Below are positions 33,405 to 42,037 of a DNA stretch of 64,000 nt, piece by piece. Below the pieces are notes generated by a model. That model was not told the origin of the DNA. It saw nothing but the letters and a program-made list of their open reading frames with translations, and made no database searches. The first letter of the stretch is position 1. Every line of letters starts with the position of its first letter. This DNA is from Embleya hyalina (GTDB lineage: Bacteria; Actinomycetota; Actinomycetes; Streptomycetales; Streptomycetaceae), in contig NZ_BIFH01000035.1 in assembly GCF_003967355.1 (NCBI RefSeq), positions 62,001 through 126,000 of the forward strand, read 5' to 3'. The position numbers and the translations under genes were made by a program.

Positions 33405-33426
33405 GCTGCCCAAAAACAGGAGGACC

Positions 33427-35076
33427 ATGGCGAATTCCGCTGCGTCGATGATCGAGCTGGCTGCTACGCAGGTCGGCTACAAGGAAGGCCGAGACAACTG
33501 GACGAAATATCCACCCGAGGTACCGGGCCTCGGATGGGCACAGAACGATGCTTGGTGCCAAACCTTCATTAGCTGGTTGGCCGTCAAGACTGGTAATACC
33601 GACGTTGTTCCCATCACCGCGAGTTGCGTAACCTGCACGAATTGGTACAAGAACAAGGGGCGTTTCTACTCCTCTCCTCGGGTCGGCGACCTCGTCATGT
33701 TCGGACCGTCGGGCGGCTCGCACGTCGAGCTGGTGGTGGGCGTCTCCGACTCCGAGATCACCACGATCGGTGGCAACACCAGCGCCACGTACTCCGCGAC
33801 CGGTGACGGGGTCTACCGCAAGAAGCACGACCGCTCGTTCTCGCGGATCCACGGCTACTGCCGACCGGCCTACACCTCCGGCTCGACATCGCCCGGCGGC
33901 AGCTCGGGCACGTGGACCGTAAAGCGCGGGCAGACGCTGACTGCCATCGCCGCGGCCCTGGGCGTCAGCATCGCCGCGATCCTCGCCCTCAACCCGTCGA
34001 TCAAGGACCCGGACAAGATCAACGAGGGTCAGGTCATCTCGGTACCCGCACCGGCGACGCCGGGTGTGCCAACCGGCCCCGGCAAGCCGGTGGATCCGCC
34101 CACCGCGGGCTCGTCGGAACTCCTGCCGTACGCACTGACGGTGAAGCAGGAGACGTTCTCCCCCAATGACAGCCAGTGGGCTCACGCGCGGACGATCGTC
34201 GAGGTCGGCCGCGAGCGGGGTTTGCCCACGCGGGCCTACGTCATCGCGGTGGCGACCGCACTCCAGGAGTCAACGCTTCGGAACCTGTCCTACGGCGACC
34301 GAGACTCCCTCGGCCTCTTCCAGCAGCGGCCTTCCCAGGGGTGGGGGACTCCGGCTCAGCTCCAGGACCCGACCTATGCAAGTAACGCCTTCTACAGGGA
34401 GTTTCAGGCCCGCAGCATGGCGAAGTGGAGCGATTGGCGGACACGCCAGCTCTGGGAGGTAGCGGACTACGTTCAGCGGTCCGGCTACCCGACGTACTAC
34501 GCCCGCTGGGAGCGCCAGGCGGCGAACATGGTGGCGACGATCCTCGGCGACGGAGTTCCTACCGAGGTACCGTCCACGCCCGCGGAGAGCCCGACGTCAC
34601 CGCCTCCTGCGGGGGCCCGCGTCATCGTCCGCGAAGGGCAAACGCTGTCGGGCATCGCGGCATCCCTCGGAGTGTCACTGAGCCGCCTCCTGGCGGCGAA
34701 CCCCCAGATCTCGAACCCGGATCAGATCTACCCGGGCCAGCGCATCAACATCCCGGGGAGGGGAGGCGCGGCGGCTGAGCTGGTCGTGAATCCTCGAAAG
34801 TCGAAAACTCCGAAGACGAACACCACCGCGCCCGTCAAGCAGCATAAGGGCAAGCGGCACACGATTCACTGCGTGCATGTCACGAATGTGAACGTGACGG
34901 TGAACAACACCATCAACGTGATCGTCGTGCAGCCGAAGCCCAAGCCCACGGAGAAGCCCAAGCCGCCGGTCATCAACAAGCCCGAACCGACACCGATCGA
35001 GACCCCGAAGGAGAAGGAGAAGGAGCAGGAGAAGAAGCAGCCGACGAAGACTCAGAAAGAGGTGAAGGCAGCATGA
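33427..35076 (+). CDS. Endolysin: CHAP, LysM, lysozyme-like domain, LysM
   Basis: 549 residues from ATG at 33427 (GGAGG upstream). Residues 1-150: CHAP amidase/peptidase (Cys44 in NDAWCQTFISW, His99 in GGSHVELVV). About 160-206: LysM (WTVKRGQTLTAIAAALGVS). About 235-370: a lysozyme/transglycosylase-like domain with ATALQESTLRNLSYGDRDS and LGLFQQRPSQGWGT. About 392-440: second LysM. A Lys/Pro/Glu-rich tail with a beta strip (VNVTVNNTINVIVV) follows. It degrades the host wall; two catalytic and two binding domains make it large. Confidence 0.9.
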   Translation: MANSAASMIELAATQVGYKEGRDNWTKYPPEVPGLGWAQNDAWCQTFISWLAVKTGNTDVVPITASCVTCTNWYKNKGRFYSSPRVGDLVMFGPSGGSHVELVVGVSDSEITTIGGNTSATYSATGDGVYRKKHDRSFSRIHGYCRPAYTSGSTSPGGSSGTWTVKRGQTLTAIAAALGVSIAAILALNPSIKDPDKINEGQVISVPAPATPGVPTGPGKPVDPPTAGSSELLPYALTVKQETFSPNDSQWAHARTIVEVGRERGLPTRAYVIAVATALQESTLRNLSYGDRDSLGLFQQRPSQGWGTPAQLQDPTYASNAFYREFQARSMAKWSDWRTRQLWEVADYVQRSGYPTYYARWERQAANMVATILGDGVPTEVPSTPAESPTSPPPAGARVIVREGQTLSGIAASLGVSLSRLLAANPQISNPDQIYPGQRINIPGRGGAAAELVVNPRKSKTPKTNTTAPVKQHKGKRHTIHCVHVTNVNVTVNNTINVIVVQPKPKPTEKPKPPVINKPEPTPIETPKEKEKEQEKKQPTKTQKEVKAA

Positions 35077-35354
35077 CCTTCATCCGTACCAACCCTGCCC
35101 GCCTGTACTCCATCGTGACTGCGGCTCTGCCGCTGGCCGTTTACTACGGCCTCGACCTGCCGATCGAGATCGTCATCCCCTTGGCGGCTGCGCTCTTGGG
35201 GCTGGGTGAGGTCGTCCAGCGCACCGAGGACCGCAAGACGACGGACGCACTGTACGCGCCGTCTCCCGAGCACGAGGTAATGCCGGTCATCGGCTACCTC
35301 GGCTTGGTGGACGGCGACCAGGACGACGAGTCCACCGAGGCGAAGAACGCCTAA
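35073..35354 (+). CDS. Holin
   Basis: 93 residues with two close hydrophobic segments (about 12-28 and 30-48: LPLAVYYGL, VIPLAAALLGLGEVV) and a charged C-terminal tail. ATG at 35073 overlaps the end of the endolysin gene. Forms membrane lesions that release the endolysin. Called from size, topology and position. Confidence 0.8.
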   Translation: MTFIRTNPARLYSIVTAALPLAVYYGLDLPIEIVIPLAAALLGLGEVVQRTEDRKTTDALYAPSPEHEVMPVIGYLGLVDGDQDDESTEAKNA

Positions 35355-35360
35355 CGCACA

Positions 35361-35395
35361 ATGGCCCCGGCCGCCCAGAGGGCGGCCGGGGCCAT
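35361..35395. terminator. Bidirectional terminator at the end of the late operon
   Basis: Perfect 16-bp stem ATGGCCCCGGCCGCCC with its complement and a 3-nt loop, followed by TTTTCT rightward. It separates the late genes from the leftward arm that converges on it. Confidence 0.85.
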
Positions 35396-35418
35396 TTTCT
35401 CGTATTGCGGCGCGGCGG

Positions 35419-35649
35419 CTATTCGTCGACGGGTACGAAGTCCTTGCCCACGATCCACCCCACGAGCAGGCCCGACACGGCGTGGTAGACCGGACGCCTG
35501 TCCGACTCAGCCACGGTGGGTGCGGCCTGTTCCGGCACGGAGATCGAGAACGGCGTGAGCGTCTGTGGCCGGGTCGGCGCAACCGTCAAGGTTGGCTCAG
35601 GCTCCGAGGGTGGAGCCAGGAACGCCAACGTCGGCAGGCTCGGGTTCAT
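35419..35649 (-). CDS. Small phage protein, unknown function
   Basis: 76 residues from ATG at 35649 with AGGAG upstream. Long Pro/Thr/Ala-rich N-terminal part and a short hydrophobic end (HAVSGLLVGWIVGKDFVPVDE, partly shown), possibly a membrane-associated segment. Last gene of the leftward arm, convergent with the holin. Confidence 0.55.
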   Translation of the reverse strand: MNPSLPTLAFLAPPSEPEPTLTVAPTRPQTLTPFSISVPEQAAPTVAESDRRPVYHAVSGLLVGWIVGKDFVPVDE

Positions 35650-35735
35650 GGGTGTGCTCCTGGGACGGTCGTGGGGTTCGACCCAGGATCGCATCTCACC
35701 CCGACAGTTGCCTTCCGTTTTCGGACATGACAAAA

Positions 35736-35763
35736 CCGCCCGGCACCGTGAGGTGCCGGGCGG
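35736..35763 (-). terminator. Terminator in the leftward arm
   Basis: CCGCCCGGCACC, loop of four, complement, then TTTTG leftward. Perfect 12-bp stem. The 250 nt around it up to 35901 hold no convincing gene. Confidence 0.7.
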
Positions 35764-35901
35764 CAGGCGGAGCCGAGCTGCATCGGACATCCGCAATCTT
35801 CGTCGAATGGCGCTCTCCGAAGGCTGGTGCTCCACCAGTGTGCACAGTCCCCGGTCCGAAATCCAATCGCGGTCGGACAGAATGAAACAACTGAATCCTT
35901 G

Positions 35902-36486
35902 CTAGGGGCAGACGAGTTCGGCGAGCGGACGCAGAGCCACAAACTCGTCACCCCGGAGATATCCGATCAGCTCGCCCGTCTCGTAGTGGTGGACCTCCCC
36001 GGTCTCCCAGTCGACCGGGTGAGCGGTCGCACCGTAGGCATCACTCGACGCTTTGGAAAGGGGCACCTCCGCCTTCCCCGGGCCCGCGTCAACATGTGGC
36101 GGGCTCACAACAGAGTGCTTCTCCACGAACGCCGCTGCCGCTCGTCGCCCCTGCGCCTGCCTACCGGTGACTGCCATTTCCGCAGCACGCTCAACCATCC
36201 ACTCACGCGTGACCGACGAAACGGCGCCAGAAGCACCCTTCCCCGGCCTTCGGGTCAACGACCGAAGCTCTGCCCGAATGGCTGCATGCGCATCGGCCGC
36301 CTCGCAGTAGCCCCAGAGTCCTTCACCGACAGCAACGGTCGTCAGCCCAGAAATCTTGCTCTCCTTGGTTGGTTTGAACTCTCGACTGTCCATCAGGACG
36401 TTCAGACGCGGCGCGGAAATGCGCTCCGCGCAGACGTCGCAGTCACAGGGATGGCTCATGCACCAGCACGTGACCTCGTCGCACAA
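35902..36486 (-). CDS. Cys-rich phage protein, start uncertain
   Basis: 194 residues from TTG at 36486: CDEVTCWCMSHPCDCDVC, six cysteines that could bind zinc, then a helical middle and a C-terminus with ETGEVHHYETGELIGYLRGD. The same frame stays open upstream to 36858 and encodes LQCLACRAAWANED and CLGYPLPHGHPY, which look like genuine protein with more metal ligands, but contain no ATG, GTG or TTG. The true product may therefore start inside the upstream gene or come from a frameshift. Function unknown. Confidence 0.6.
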   Translation of the reverse strand: MCDEVTCWCMSHPCDCDVCAERISAPRLNVLMDSREFKPTKESKISGLTTVAVGEGLWGYCEAADAHAAIRAELRSLTRRPGKGASGAVSSVTREWMVERAAEMAVTGRQAQGRRAAAAFVEKHSVVSPPHVDAGPGKAEVPLSKASSDAYGATAHPVDWETGEVHHYETGELIGYLRGDEFVALRPLAELVCP

Positions 36487-36686
36487 CCGGTCGGGCCCAT
36501 GCCCGTCACCACGGTGGTACCAGGTGGGGTAGACGACGTGTTGTCGGTCGTACGGGTGTCCGTGCGGAAGCGGGTAGCCCAGGCACGGTTGCGTTGACCG
36601 TGTCGCAGAATCCTCGTTGGCCCAGGCTGCTCGGCATGCGAGGCACTGAAGCCGGCCCTCGGGCCGCAGTCTCAGCCGATGCTGGC

Positions 36687-38078
36687 TCAGAGCAGCGCCC
36701 GCAGAGGGTTGGTCGATGCCTGGCGTGCAGCATGCGGCTTGGGAACCCGGGCCTGCGTGGTCGAACCGGCCGACGGCCGATCCGGTGCTACTCGAACCAC
36801 CCGGAGCGGCGGGGAAGTTGAAGGCGGCTCTGTCACGGGCTCGTTGCCCTCCTGCCTCTCATCGCGACTCACGAACCGGTACACCGTCGGGCGGTTGCCC
36901 AGCCCGCTTGCGCTTTGGCCCCTGACCATCTCGACGTCAGACATCGACGCGACCGCCTCTTTGATCTCATCAGCCGTCGCTCGATGCATCAGGCCGCGCG
37001 TCATCAGCTTTCCCGTGGCTTCGCCGCCGTTGCGTTGGATCACCCCCCGAATCAGCTCGGGCAACGTCTTGGGGACAACGCTCGTCGCCTTCGTCGCGGA
37101 AGCATCTGTAACCAGCTTCTCGACGGAAGCACCGGCGTACTCAATGAAGGCCATGGCCGCTTCGAGGCATTCCACATCAATGAACGAGCGGCGAGCGCTG
37201 GCACTGAGAACGGTCGCGACGCGTTGAACCTGCTCCGAGGCACGAGCCACGAACGCGCCGATGTGGTCGGGCATGGCCCGGACCTTCGCCCGATGCTCGA
37301 CCCGGAACGCGTCGAAGCGCTCGGACGCCTCCCTGTCGAAGACGATTCTTCGTGGCCTGGAAGTCGCCCATGTGTAGGCGTCCGTCAGATCTCGCGACTC
37401 AGTGATCTCGGGTACGTGGCTCTCAGGGAGGACAACATCACTTTCGACGGAGATGAAGAGGTAGCGGTTGTAGGACCCGCCGAGTGCATCCCGCACCTTG
37501 ATGTACGCCGCGAACTCGCCGGGGGTGATGTGAGCGTGCAGACCCAAAAGGGGGCGGGCAACAATCTGCTCGTTGTCCTTGCCGTCCTTCCCCTTCGCGC
37601 GGTTGGCGATCCTCTGTCCGTCCCACGCGGTCCGAAGGTGAGGCCCGAACGTCGGGCACGTGGCACTGCGGCGAAGAACTGTGGGCCACTCTTGCTCGAC
37701 CAGGAGGGCGCGGCCGTCCACTCCTCCCTCTGTGCCCCTGGTGGCCACCTCCAAGCCATGGAGAAGGTCTACAAGCGACGGCCCCGACGTGATACCTGAG
37801 TACGTACGGGCCGAGAGGAACCCGCTGATCGAAGGGCCCACGGCCGCTCGTGCGGTGGACAAGGCGTAACCCTTGTTGCCGTCAGCTGTACGACCAGCCA
37901 GAACCGTCCAGACGCCGACGGGTCGCGCTTTGCCCGTTCGTATGTGCCCGTTCAAGGCCGACGAGAACAAAGTCAAGGCCGCCGCGTACACCCCTACTGG
38001 GTCCGCCTCGGTGTGGGGCAGGGCCCGCTCGACTGCTTCGCCGAGCGGGCCATACTGCATGGCATCGATCGAGGTCAC
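36687..38078 (-). CDS. DUF3987-like protein (putative primase/helicase-type)
   Basis: 463 residues. N-terminal YGPLGEAVERALPHTEADPV and VLAGRTADGNKGYALSTA (a degenerate P-loop-like turn), and LGLHAHITPGEFAAYIK plus GSYNRYLFI in the middle match the pattern of DUF3987 proteins of mobile elements. The C-terminal 55 residues are Pro/Arg-rich. ATGA overlap with the gene before it. The P-loop lacks the usual GKS/T, so ATPase activity is doubtful. Confidence 0.55.
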   Translation of the reverse strand: MTSIDAMQYGPLGEAVERALPHTEADPVGVYAAALTLFSSALNGHIRTGKARPVGVWTVLAGRTADGNKGYALSTARAAVGPSISGFLSARTYSGITSGPSLVDLLHGLEVATRGTEGGVDGRALLVEQEWPTVLRRSATCPTFGPHLRTAWDGQRIANRAKGKDGKDNEQIVARPLLGLHAHITPGEFAAYIKVRDALGGSYNRYLFISVESDVVLPESHVPEITESRDLTDAYTWATSRPRRIVFDREASERFDAFRVEHRAKVRAMPDHIGAFVARASEQVQRVATVLSASARRSFIDVECLEAAMAFIEYAGASVEKLVTDASATKATSVVPKTLPELIRGVIQRNGGEATGKLMTRGLMHRATADEIKEAVASMSDVEMVRGQSASGLGNRPTVYRFVSRDERQEGNEPVTEPPSTSPPLRVVRVAPDRPSAGSTTQARVPKPHAARQASTNPLRALL

Positions 38079-38602
38079 GCGGCCCGGTCCTCCTGCGCCT
38101 CGACGATTCCGTGAAACCGAATGCTGTCGATGTCTTGCTCATCCACGGTGCCGTCGGGATCCTCGTTCCACACGGCTTCCATAAGTCCGATTTCTTCGTG
38201 CTCAAGCAGGTACTCACGCACGCTTGCGGCACTGCGCGCGACGTTCGCGGGAACCTCCATCGTCACTGTGGCCTCGTACGAGACGGACTCGGTAACTTCC
38301 ACCGTCACGGAGACATGGACGGTTTTGCCTTCGTCGACCAACGCCTGTTCGGCGGCCACCTGAAGAACCATCAGATCCGCTGCCTTCTTGTGGACGGGGA
38401 CCAGTTCCCGCACGTCCGTGACGGTTCGCTCCAAGAACAGGCGGGTCAGGTCAACGTCGCCCGCAGTGGGGTCAAGCCGATCCCGGAGCATCTTGGCCAC
38501 GACGGTGCAGGCGTCGTACTCATTCGATGCGCGGGCCCGCAGTTCGAACGTGTCGGCGGCGGACGCTCCGCCCCAATAGCCGGTGACCAGGTAATCACGC
38601 AT
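38075..38602 (-). CDS. Phage protein, unknown function
   Basis: 175 residues from ATG at 38602 (AGGAGA upstream). Helical first half (ASNEYDACTVVAKMLRDRL), then a beta-rich part (VHVSVTVEVTESVSYEATVT) and an acidic end. No family recognised. Coupled to the DUF3987-like gene. Confidence 0.6.
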   Translation of the reverse strand: MRDYLVTGYWGGASAADTFELRARASNEYDACTVVAKMLRDRLDPTAGDVDLTRLFLERTVTDVRELVPVHKKAADLMVLQVAAEQALVDEGKTVHVSVTVEVTESVSYEATVTMEVPANVARSAASVREYLLEHEEIGLMEAVWNEDPDGTVDEQDIDSIRFHGIVEAQEDRAA

Positions 38603-38616
38603 GCTGTCTCCTATAA

Positions 38617-38877
38617 TCAGTTGGTGGGTTCGAGGGGGCTGCTGGCGCCCCATTGGGCGTTGAAGGAAGCGGCAATCTGGGTCATGGTCGAGACCACCGA
38701 CCGGTCGAGGACGCAGTTCTGGCAATCAGCGCACGTCACCTCGATGTCCTCCGTATCGATGCGGAGAAACCTTGGGGGCCCGTGCTCTCCGCTCGCGTCC
38801 CAGCGGAGACACAGAGGTGGATTGATTTCGAAGTCGGTACTTCCACAATGCGGACACAGCGCGTCGTCACGGTTCAT
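38617..38877 (-). CDS. Small zinc-ribbon protein
   Basis: 86 residues with CPHCG near the start and CADCQNC in the second half, giving two likely zinc-knuckle pairs. Overlaps the BRCT-domain gene by ATGA. Probably nucleic-acid or protein binding; specific role unknown. Confidence 0.6.
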   Translation of the reverse strand: MNRDDALCPHCGSTDFEINPPLCLRWDASGEHGPPRFLRIDTEDIEVTCADCQNCVLDRSVVSTMTQIAASFNAQWGASSPLEPTN

Positions 38878-39449
38878 GCAGACTCCTTCAATCGAGTGGA
38901 CTTCCTTTTCAGGGAGGGGAGTTCATCTCCCTCGGGCAGTCGACCAGCCGAGATCGCGCGGGCGAATGCACCCGGTGTGGCAGCGTCAAAGCAGCCCGTG
39001 GCCGCCTTGCGCGCTGCTCGCACAAGGGCTGCCGACGGGTCGTCGCCACATACGATCAGCGACGTATCGGGGCCGATCTCATCGACGACGACGTAACCCC
39101 TGCTTCTGACCGCGTCGGCCGCATCGTGAGGGTGGTAGCCGGGGATACTGCCGGTGATGACGACGGTGGGTGCCGGCCCCGTGGGGTGGCCCGACTTTTC
39201 GTCGTCCTCCTGGACATCCGGCCCAGGTTCGTCCTCGTCGGCTTCGGGCTCGGTTGGCATCTCGAATAGGTCCCGAAACCAGCCGGCGAATCGGTTCGCG
39301 TGTTCGCCGCACAGGTCCCAGGCATCCGTCCCGAGACGAAGTTCGTCGGACGCCGGTACCTCTTCTCCCTTCGCCGCGCATGCATCGCACTGGACTACTT
39401 CGATCACTCGTCGTGCCACGAGTCCCCTTTCGGTCCGGGCGGACATCAC
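38874..39449 (-). CDS. BRCT-domain protein with N-terminal Cys motif
   Basis: 191 residues. N-terminal CDACAAKGEEVPASD with DLCGEHANRF, a CxxC...CxxH metal site as in small actinobacterial DNA-associated proteins; acidic linker (EADEDEPGPDVQEDDE); then a BRCT domain (TVVITGSIPGYHPHDAADA, RGYVVVDEIGPDTSLIVCG) as in NAD-dependent ligase tails. BRCT modules bind DNA ends or phosphoproteins. Unusual for a phage. Possible role: recruiting or blocking a host repair factor. Confidence 0.7.
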   Translation of the reverse strand: MMSARTERGLVARRVIEVVQCDACAAKGEEVPASDELRLGTDAWDLCGEHANRFAGWFRDLFEMPTEPEADEDEPGPDVQEDDEKSGHPTGPAPTVVITGSIPGYHPHDAADAVRSRGYVVVDEIGPDTSLIVCGDDPSAALVRAARKAATGCFDAATPGAFARAISAGRLPEGDELPSLKRKSTRLKESA

Positions 39450-39497
39450 CAGGGGGCGACGTCTCGCCGCCCCCTGATGAACCCCAACCGGCTTTCA

Positions 39498-39728
39498 CTA
39501 CTGGACAGGCACCGGGCCTGTGTCGCTGACGTCGACGTCGTCTAGCTCGATGTCCTCACCCGCCAGAGAAAGGGCGGTCCACACCGCGACCCGGACCATG
39601 CCCTCAGTCCAATCCGGCGGTGCTTCCAGCTCGATGACATGCATTTCGAACTGGCCCAGACTGGGTGCGGTGCACAGCCACAGACGCGGCGTCAGCTCGG
39701 GCGTCGCGTTCCCTTCGTCAGGCGGCAT
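39498..39728 (-). CDS. Small acidic phage protein, unknown function
   Basis: 76 residues, beta-rich (FEMHVIELEAPPDW) with a very acidic end (EDIELDDVDVSDTG). Overlaps the gene upstream. No family recognised. Confidence 0.5.
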   Translation of the reverse strand: MPPDEGNATPELTPRLWLCTAPSLGQFEMHVIELEAPPDWTEGMVRVAVWTALSLAGEDIELDDVDVSDTGPVPVQ

Positions 39729-40020
39729 CGGACGCCGTCACCCCCGCCCTATGCCTGCGTAGTGCGTCCTGGTAGATGGCCCCGACCGCTTGGACGAGCC
39801 CGCAGTGAGCACTCGTTCGTTCGTCTGCTGGGTAGAGCGTCGATCGGTCGTAGGCATCCACGTAGATGCGAGACAAAGCCACGTGCCGACCCGCCGGGCT
39901 GTCGATCACGGCGGCCTTCTCGGCGGAGGCTTGAAGGTCGGACAGGTCATCCCAATACAGAGACACCTGATCCCATTCGATCGAATCCAAGGATTCGATG
40001 TAGCGCTTCATTTGCGACAA
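39718..40020 (-). CDS. Phage protein, unknown function
   Basis: 100 residues, helical; KRYIESLDSIEWDQVSLYWD at the start and YDRSTLYPADERTSAHCG in the middle. Coupled to the acidic gene downstream. ATG at 40020 has weak RBS. Unknown role. Confidence 0.5.
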   Translation of the reverse strand: MSQMKRYIESLDSIEWDQVSLYWDDLSDLQASAEKAAVIDSPAGRHVALSRIYVDAYDRSTLYPADERTSAHCGLVQAVGAIYQDALRRHRAGVTASDAA

Positions 40021-40060
40021 GTAGGCGCTCCAAGGTTTAGACGGTTTATGGTCAACGTGC

Positions 40061-40426
40061 TCACTCGTTCCCGGGACAACTATCGTGGGGCTCGGCGCAT
40101 GCGTGGATTCCGAGAACCGAGATTCCTCCGGGCTGGAGCGCGAGCAGTGCTACGGCGCTCATCAAGGCCACGCGGCTTTCACGCCGCTTCTCGGTCTGCT
40201 TGCCGCCGTACTGGAGGATGTCTCCGTAGTGGGCAATCAAATCCAGAGCCATCACCCGTATTGCCTCGCGCTCTCCTTCGCTGGCAGAGCGCAACTCGTA
40301 AATGCGCCATGGGACGAAGCCCAACAGGAAATCGACGAGGTTGTCACGGAAGGGGTCACTGCGGAGCGGGACCGGTGTGGTCTCGTGGGGGACGGCTCTT
40401 CCCAGCGGACCATAGGATTCAGTCAT
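40061..40426 (-). CDS. Phage protein, unknown function
   Basis: 121 residues from ATG at 40426 (GGAGGAG upstream). Helical with DNLVDFLLGFVPWRIYEL and a hydrophobic stretch near the end (ALMSAVALLALQPGGISVLG) that could be membrane-associated. Overlaps the gene before it by 8 nt. Confidence 0.55.
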   Translation of the reverse strand: MTESYGPLGRAVPHETTPVPLRSDPFRDNLVDFLLGFVPWRIYELRSASEGEREAIRVMALDLIAHYGDILQYGGKQTEKRRESRVALMSAVALLALQPGGISVLGIHACAEPHDSCPGNE

Positions 40427-40859
40427 TACTCCTCCGCTCCCAACGCTCCGCCGACCCCTGGTGCGGACACTGGCCGTTGGGGACCCCGAGATGGTAAAGA
40501 TCCGCGTCGCACTCACAAGGGTCCGTGGCTACGCGTTCTTCCCACATTCGGTAGCACACACCGACTCGGCGCCAATCGAATCCCCACCACGTTTCGTAGC
40601 GGCCGAGATGATTCAAGAATTCTTCGGTCTCGACTTCGACGAGGGCCGCGCGTTCGAAGCGCACTCGATCGATTTCTCGCTTCGGAACGTCGTCCCTGTA
40701 ATCCGCAGCCAACAGACTTCGGGTGAGCTGCGACACTACGAACGGCAGGACCGCGCTTTGCGAACGCTGCTCGTTCAGAAGGACGGGATGTCCGACCTTA
40801 GTGGTGTCCTTGAGCATTACGTTGAACCCGAACTCAGGCAGAAATCTGATATCTCCCAC
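40419..40859 (-). CDS. Phage protein with possible zinc site, unknown function
   Basis: 146 residues from GTG at 40859 (AAGG upstream). Middle part charged (KREIDRVRFERAALVEVETE), C-terminus CECDADLYHLGVPNGQCPHQ with three Cys and two His. No family recognised. Confidence 0.55.
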   Translation of the reverse strand: MGDIRFLPEFGFNVMLKDTTKVGHPVLLNEQRSQSAVLPFVVSQLTRSLLAADYRDDVPKREIDRVRFERAALVEVETEEFLNHLGRYETWWGFDWRRVGVCYRMWEERVATDPCECDADLYHLGVPNGQCPHQGSAERWERRSND

Positions 40860-40905
40860 ATTGCACCTTCGGCTTGTGGCTCCCTCTTGACGGGCGCCCA
40901 TCAGA

Positions 40906-40931
40906 CGGGCCCGGCCCAATTGCCGGGCCCG
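40906..40931 (-). terminator. Hairpin between small genes
   Basis: CGGGCCCGGC, 6-nt loop, complement: a perfect 10-bp stem, but without a T run. Terminator or processing site. Confidence 0.45.
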
Positions 40932-40946
40932 CATGAAAGGGGTCCG

Positions 40947-41240
40947 CTAGTGCTTTGCGTCCAGCGACGCCACGTAGCGTTTCGAATCCCATCGGTTCAA
41001 CGTCAAGACCTCTTCGTGACACTCCATACGGGTGCTGGATCCGTCGCGGAACCTGATGTCCATGTGTTGGATCGGAAGGCCGTTGGAATGGAGCGTGAAA
41101 GCCATCGACCAGCGATACAGCGAGACGATTACGCGCCGCTGTGACCCCTCGGTGAGGACATCTCCGACCTTCAAACGGCGGACCAGGCGATAGACGGGAG
41201 AGTGTTCGCCGTTGGCGTCACGCCATTTCGACATCGACAC
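40947..41240 (-). CDS. Phage protein, unknown function
   Basis: 97 residues, beta-rich, basic: RLKVGDVLTEGSQRRVIVSL, then AFTLHSNGLPIQHMDIRFRD. Could be a small barrel. Overlaps the gene upstream by 23 nt. Unknown role. Confidence 0.5.
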   Translation of the reverse strand: MSMSKWRDANGEHSPVYRLVRRLKVGDVLTEGSQRRVIVSLYRWSMAFTLHSNGLPIQHMDIRFRDGSSTRMECHEEVLTLNRWDSKRYVASLDAKH

Positions 41241-41469
41241 CGTTGCCGGTCCCCCATTCCTCCACCTTGATCACGTAGATGCGGACCGATCTACCTTCGG
41301 GGGAGACGCCCGGTATTCCCGTGGACCCATAGCGGTTGACTTCCCGGCGGCACTCGGAGCACCGATTTTCGGTCCACGCGGTACCTTCGGATTCGAAGGT
41401 GATTGAGCACTCGGGCCCCCACAAGCAACCCCTTGCGGCACAACCACCAGAGCGACGCGGTTTCGCCAT
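41218..41469 (-). CDS. Small Cys-rich phage protein
   Basis: 83 residues from ATG at 41469. CAARGCLWGPEC and CSECRREVNRYG give a likely zinc site, followed by a beta strip (RSVRIYVIKVEEWG). No family recognised. Confidence 0.55.
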   Translation of the reverse strand: MAKPRRSGGCAARGCLWGPECSITFESEGTAWTENRCSECRREVNRYGSTGIPGVSPEGRSVRIYVIKVEEWGTGNGVDVEMA

Positions 41470-41476
41470 TCCTGCC

Positions 41477-41683
41477 TCAGTTCCTCTCGTCAATGATGTC
41501 GGTGGGGTTCGCGAAGTCGTCCTGCCGATCGCGGGCTCCATAGAAGAAACCCACGTATTCCGCCCCCCACCACCCGACGCGTTCCCGCGCGAGATCCCTT
41601 GTGTTCGCCCACGATTCGCTTTGGACGATCACCACCATCCACGAATAGTCACCGCGCTGCCCGATCCCGGTGATTGTTTTCAC
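41477..41683 (-). CDS. Small phage protein, unknown function
   Basis: 68 residues from GTG at 41683, overlapping the previous TGA (GTGA). YSWMVVIVQSESWANTRDLA then GWWGAEYVGFFYGARDR; aromatic-rich. No family recognised. Confidence 0.5.
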   Translation of the reverse strand: MKTITGIGQRGDYSWMVVIVQSESWANTRDLARERVGWWGAEYVGFFYGARDRQDDFANPTDIIDERN

Positions 41684-41952
41684 GCGTCTTCCTCTTCGTC
41701 TGCCCGCTCGTACTGGTAGTGCTGGAGACCCCGGTTGTTGCACTCCTCGAATTCGAGGCCCAAGGAGTCGCAGGCGTGGCGCAAGTCGCACAGGAAGTCG
41801 GCAACGACAACTTGAGCCGCGTCCCGTTCGTCATCGCTCCCGGTATAGATCATCCAATCGGGGCAATCCTGTCCCGTCAGTCCTGTGAAGAATTCGAGCG
41901 CTTCCTTTGCCCACTCGGCCCTATCGGCATTTGTGAGAATGTAGGCAGGCAT
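41680..41952 (-). CDS. Acidic phage protein, unknown function
   Basis: 90 residues from ATG at 41952 (AGGAGG upstream). Helical and acidic (NADRAEWAKEALEFF, SDDERDAAQVVVADFL), ending YERADEEEDA. The overall charge and position one gene after ardA fit a DNA-mimic or another counter-defence protein, but this is only a guess. Confidence 0.55.
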   Translation of the reverse strand: MPAYILTNADRAEWAKEALEFFTGLTGQDCPDWMIYTGSDDERDAAQVVVADFLCDLRHACDSLGLEFEECNNRGLQHYQYERADEEEDA

Positions 41953-41989
41953 AATCCTCCTGTTAACGTGTGATGTCAGGTCCGGCGGA

Positions 41990-42030
41990 CCATGGACAGG
42001 GCCGGTACGAGACCGGCCCGACCAAAGCAC
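41990..42030 (-). repeat. 41-nt duplicated terminator, copy 1
   Basis: Identical over 41 nt to 43606-43646. Contains GGGCCGGT, a 5-nt loop and ACCGGCCC. Both copies follow the stop codon of a leftward gene, so it is a reused terminator or processing element. Confidence 0.8.
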
Positions 42031-42037
42031 TCGGGGC

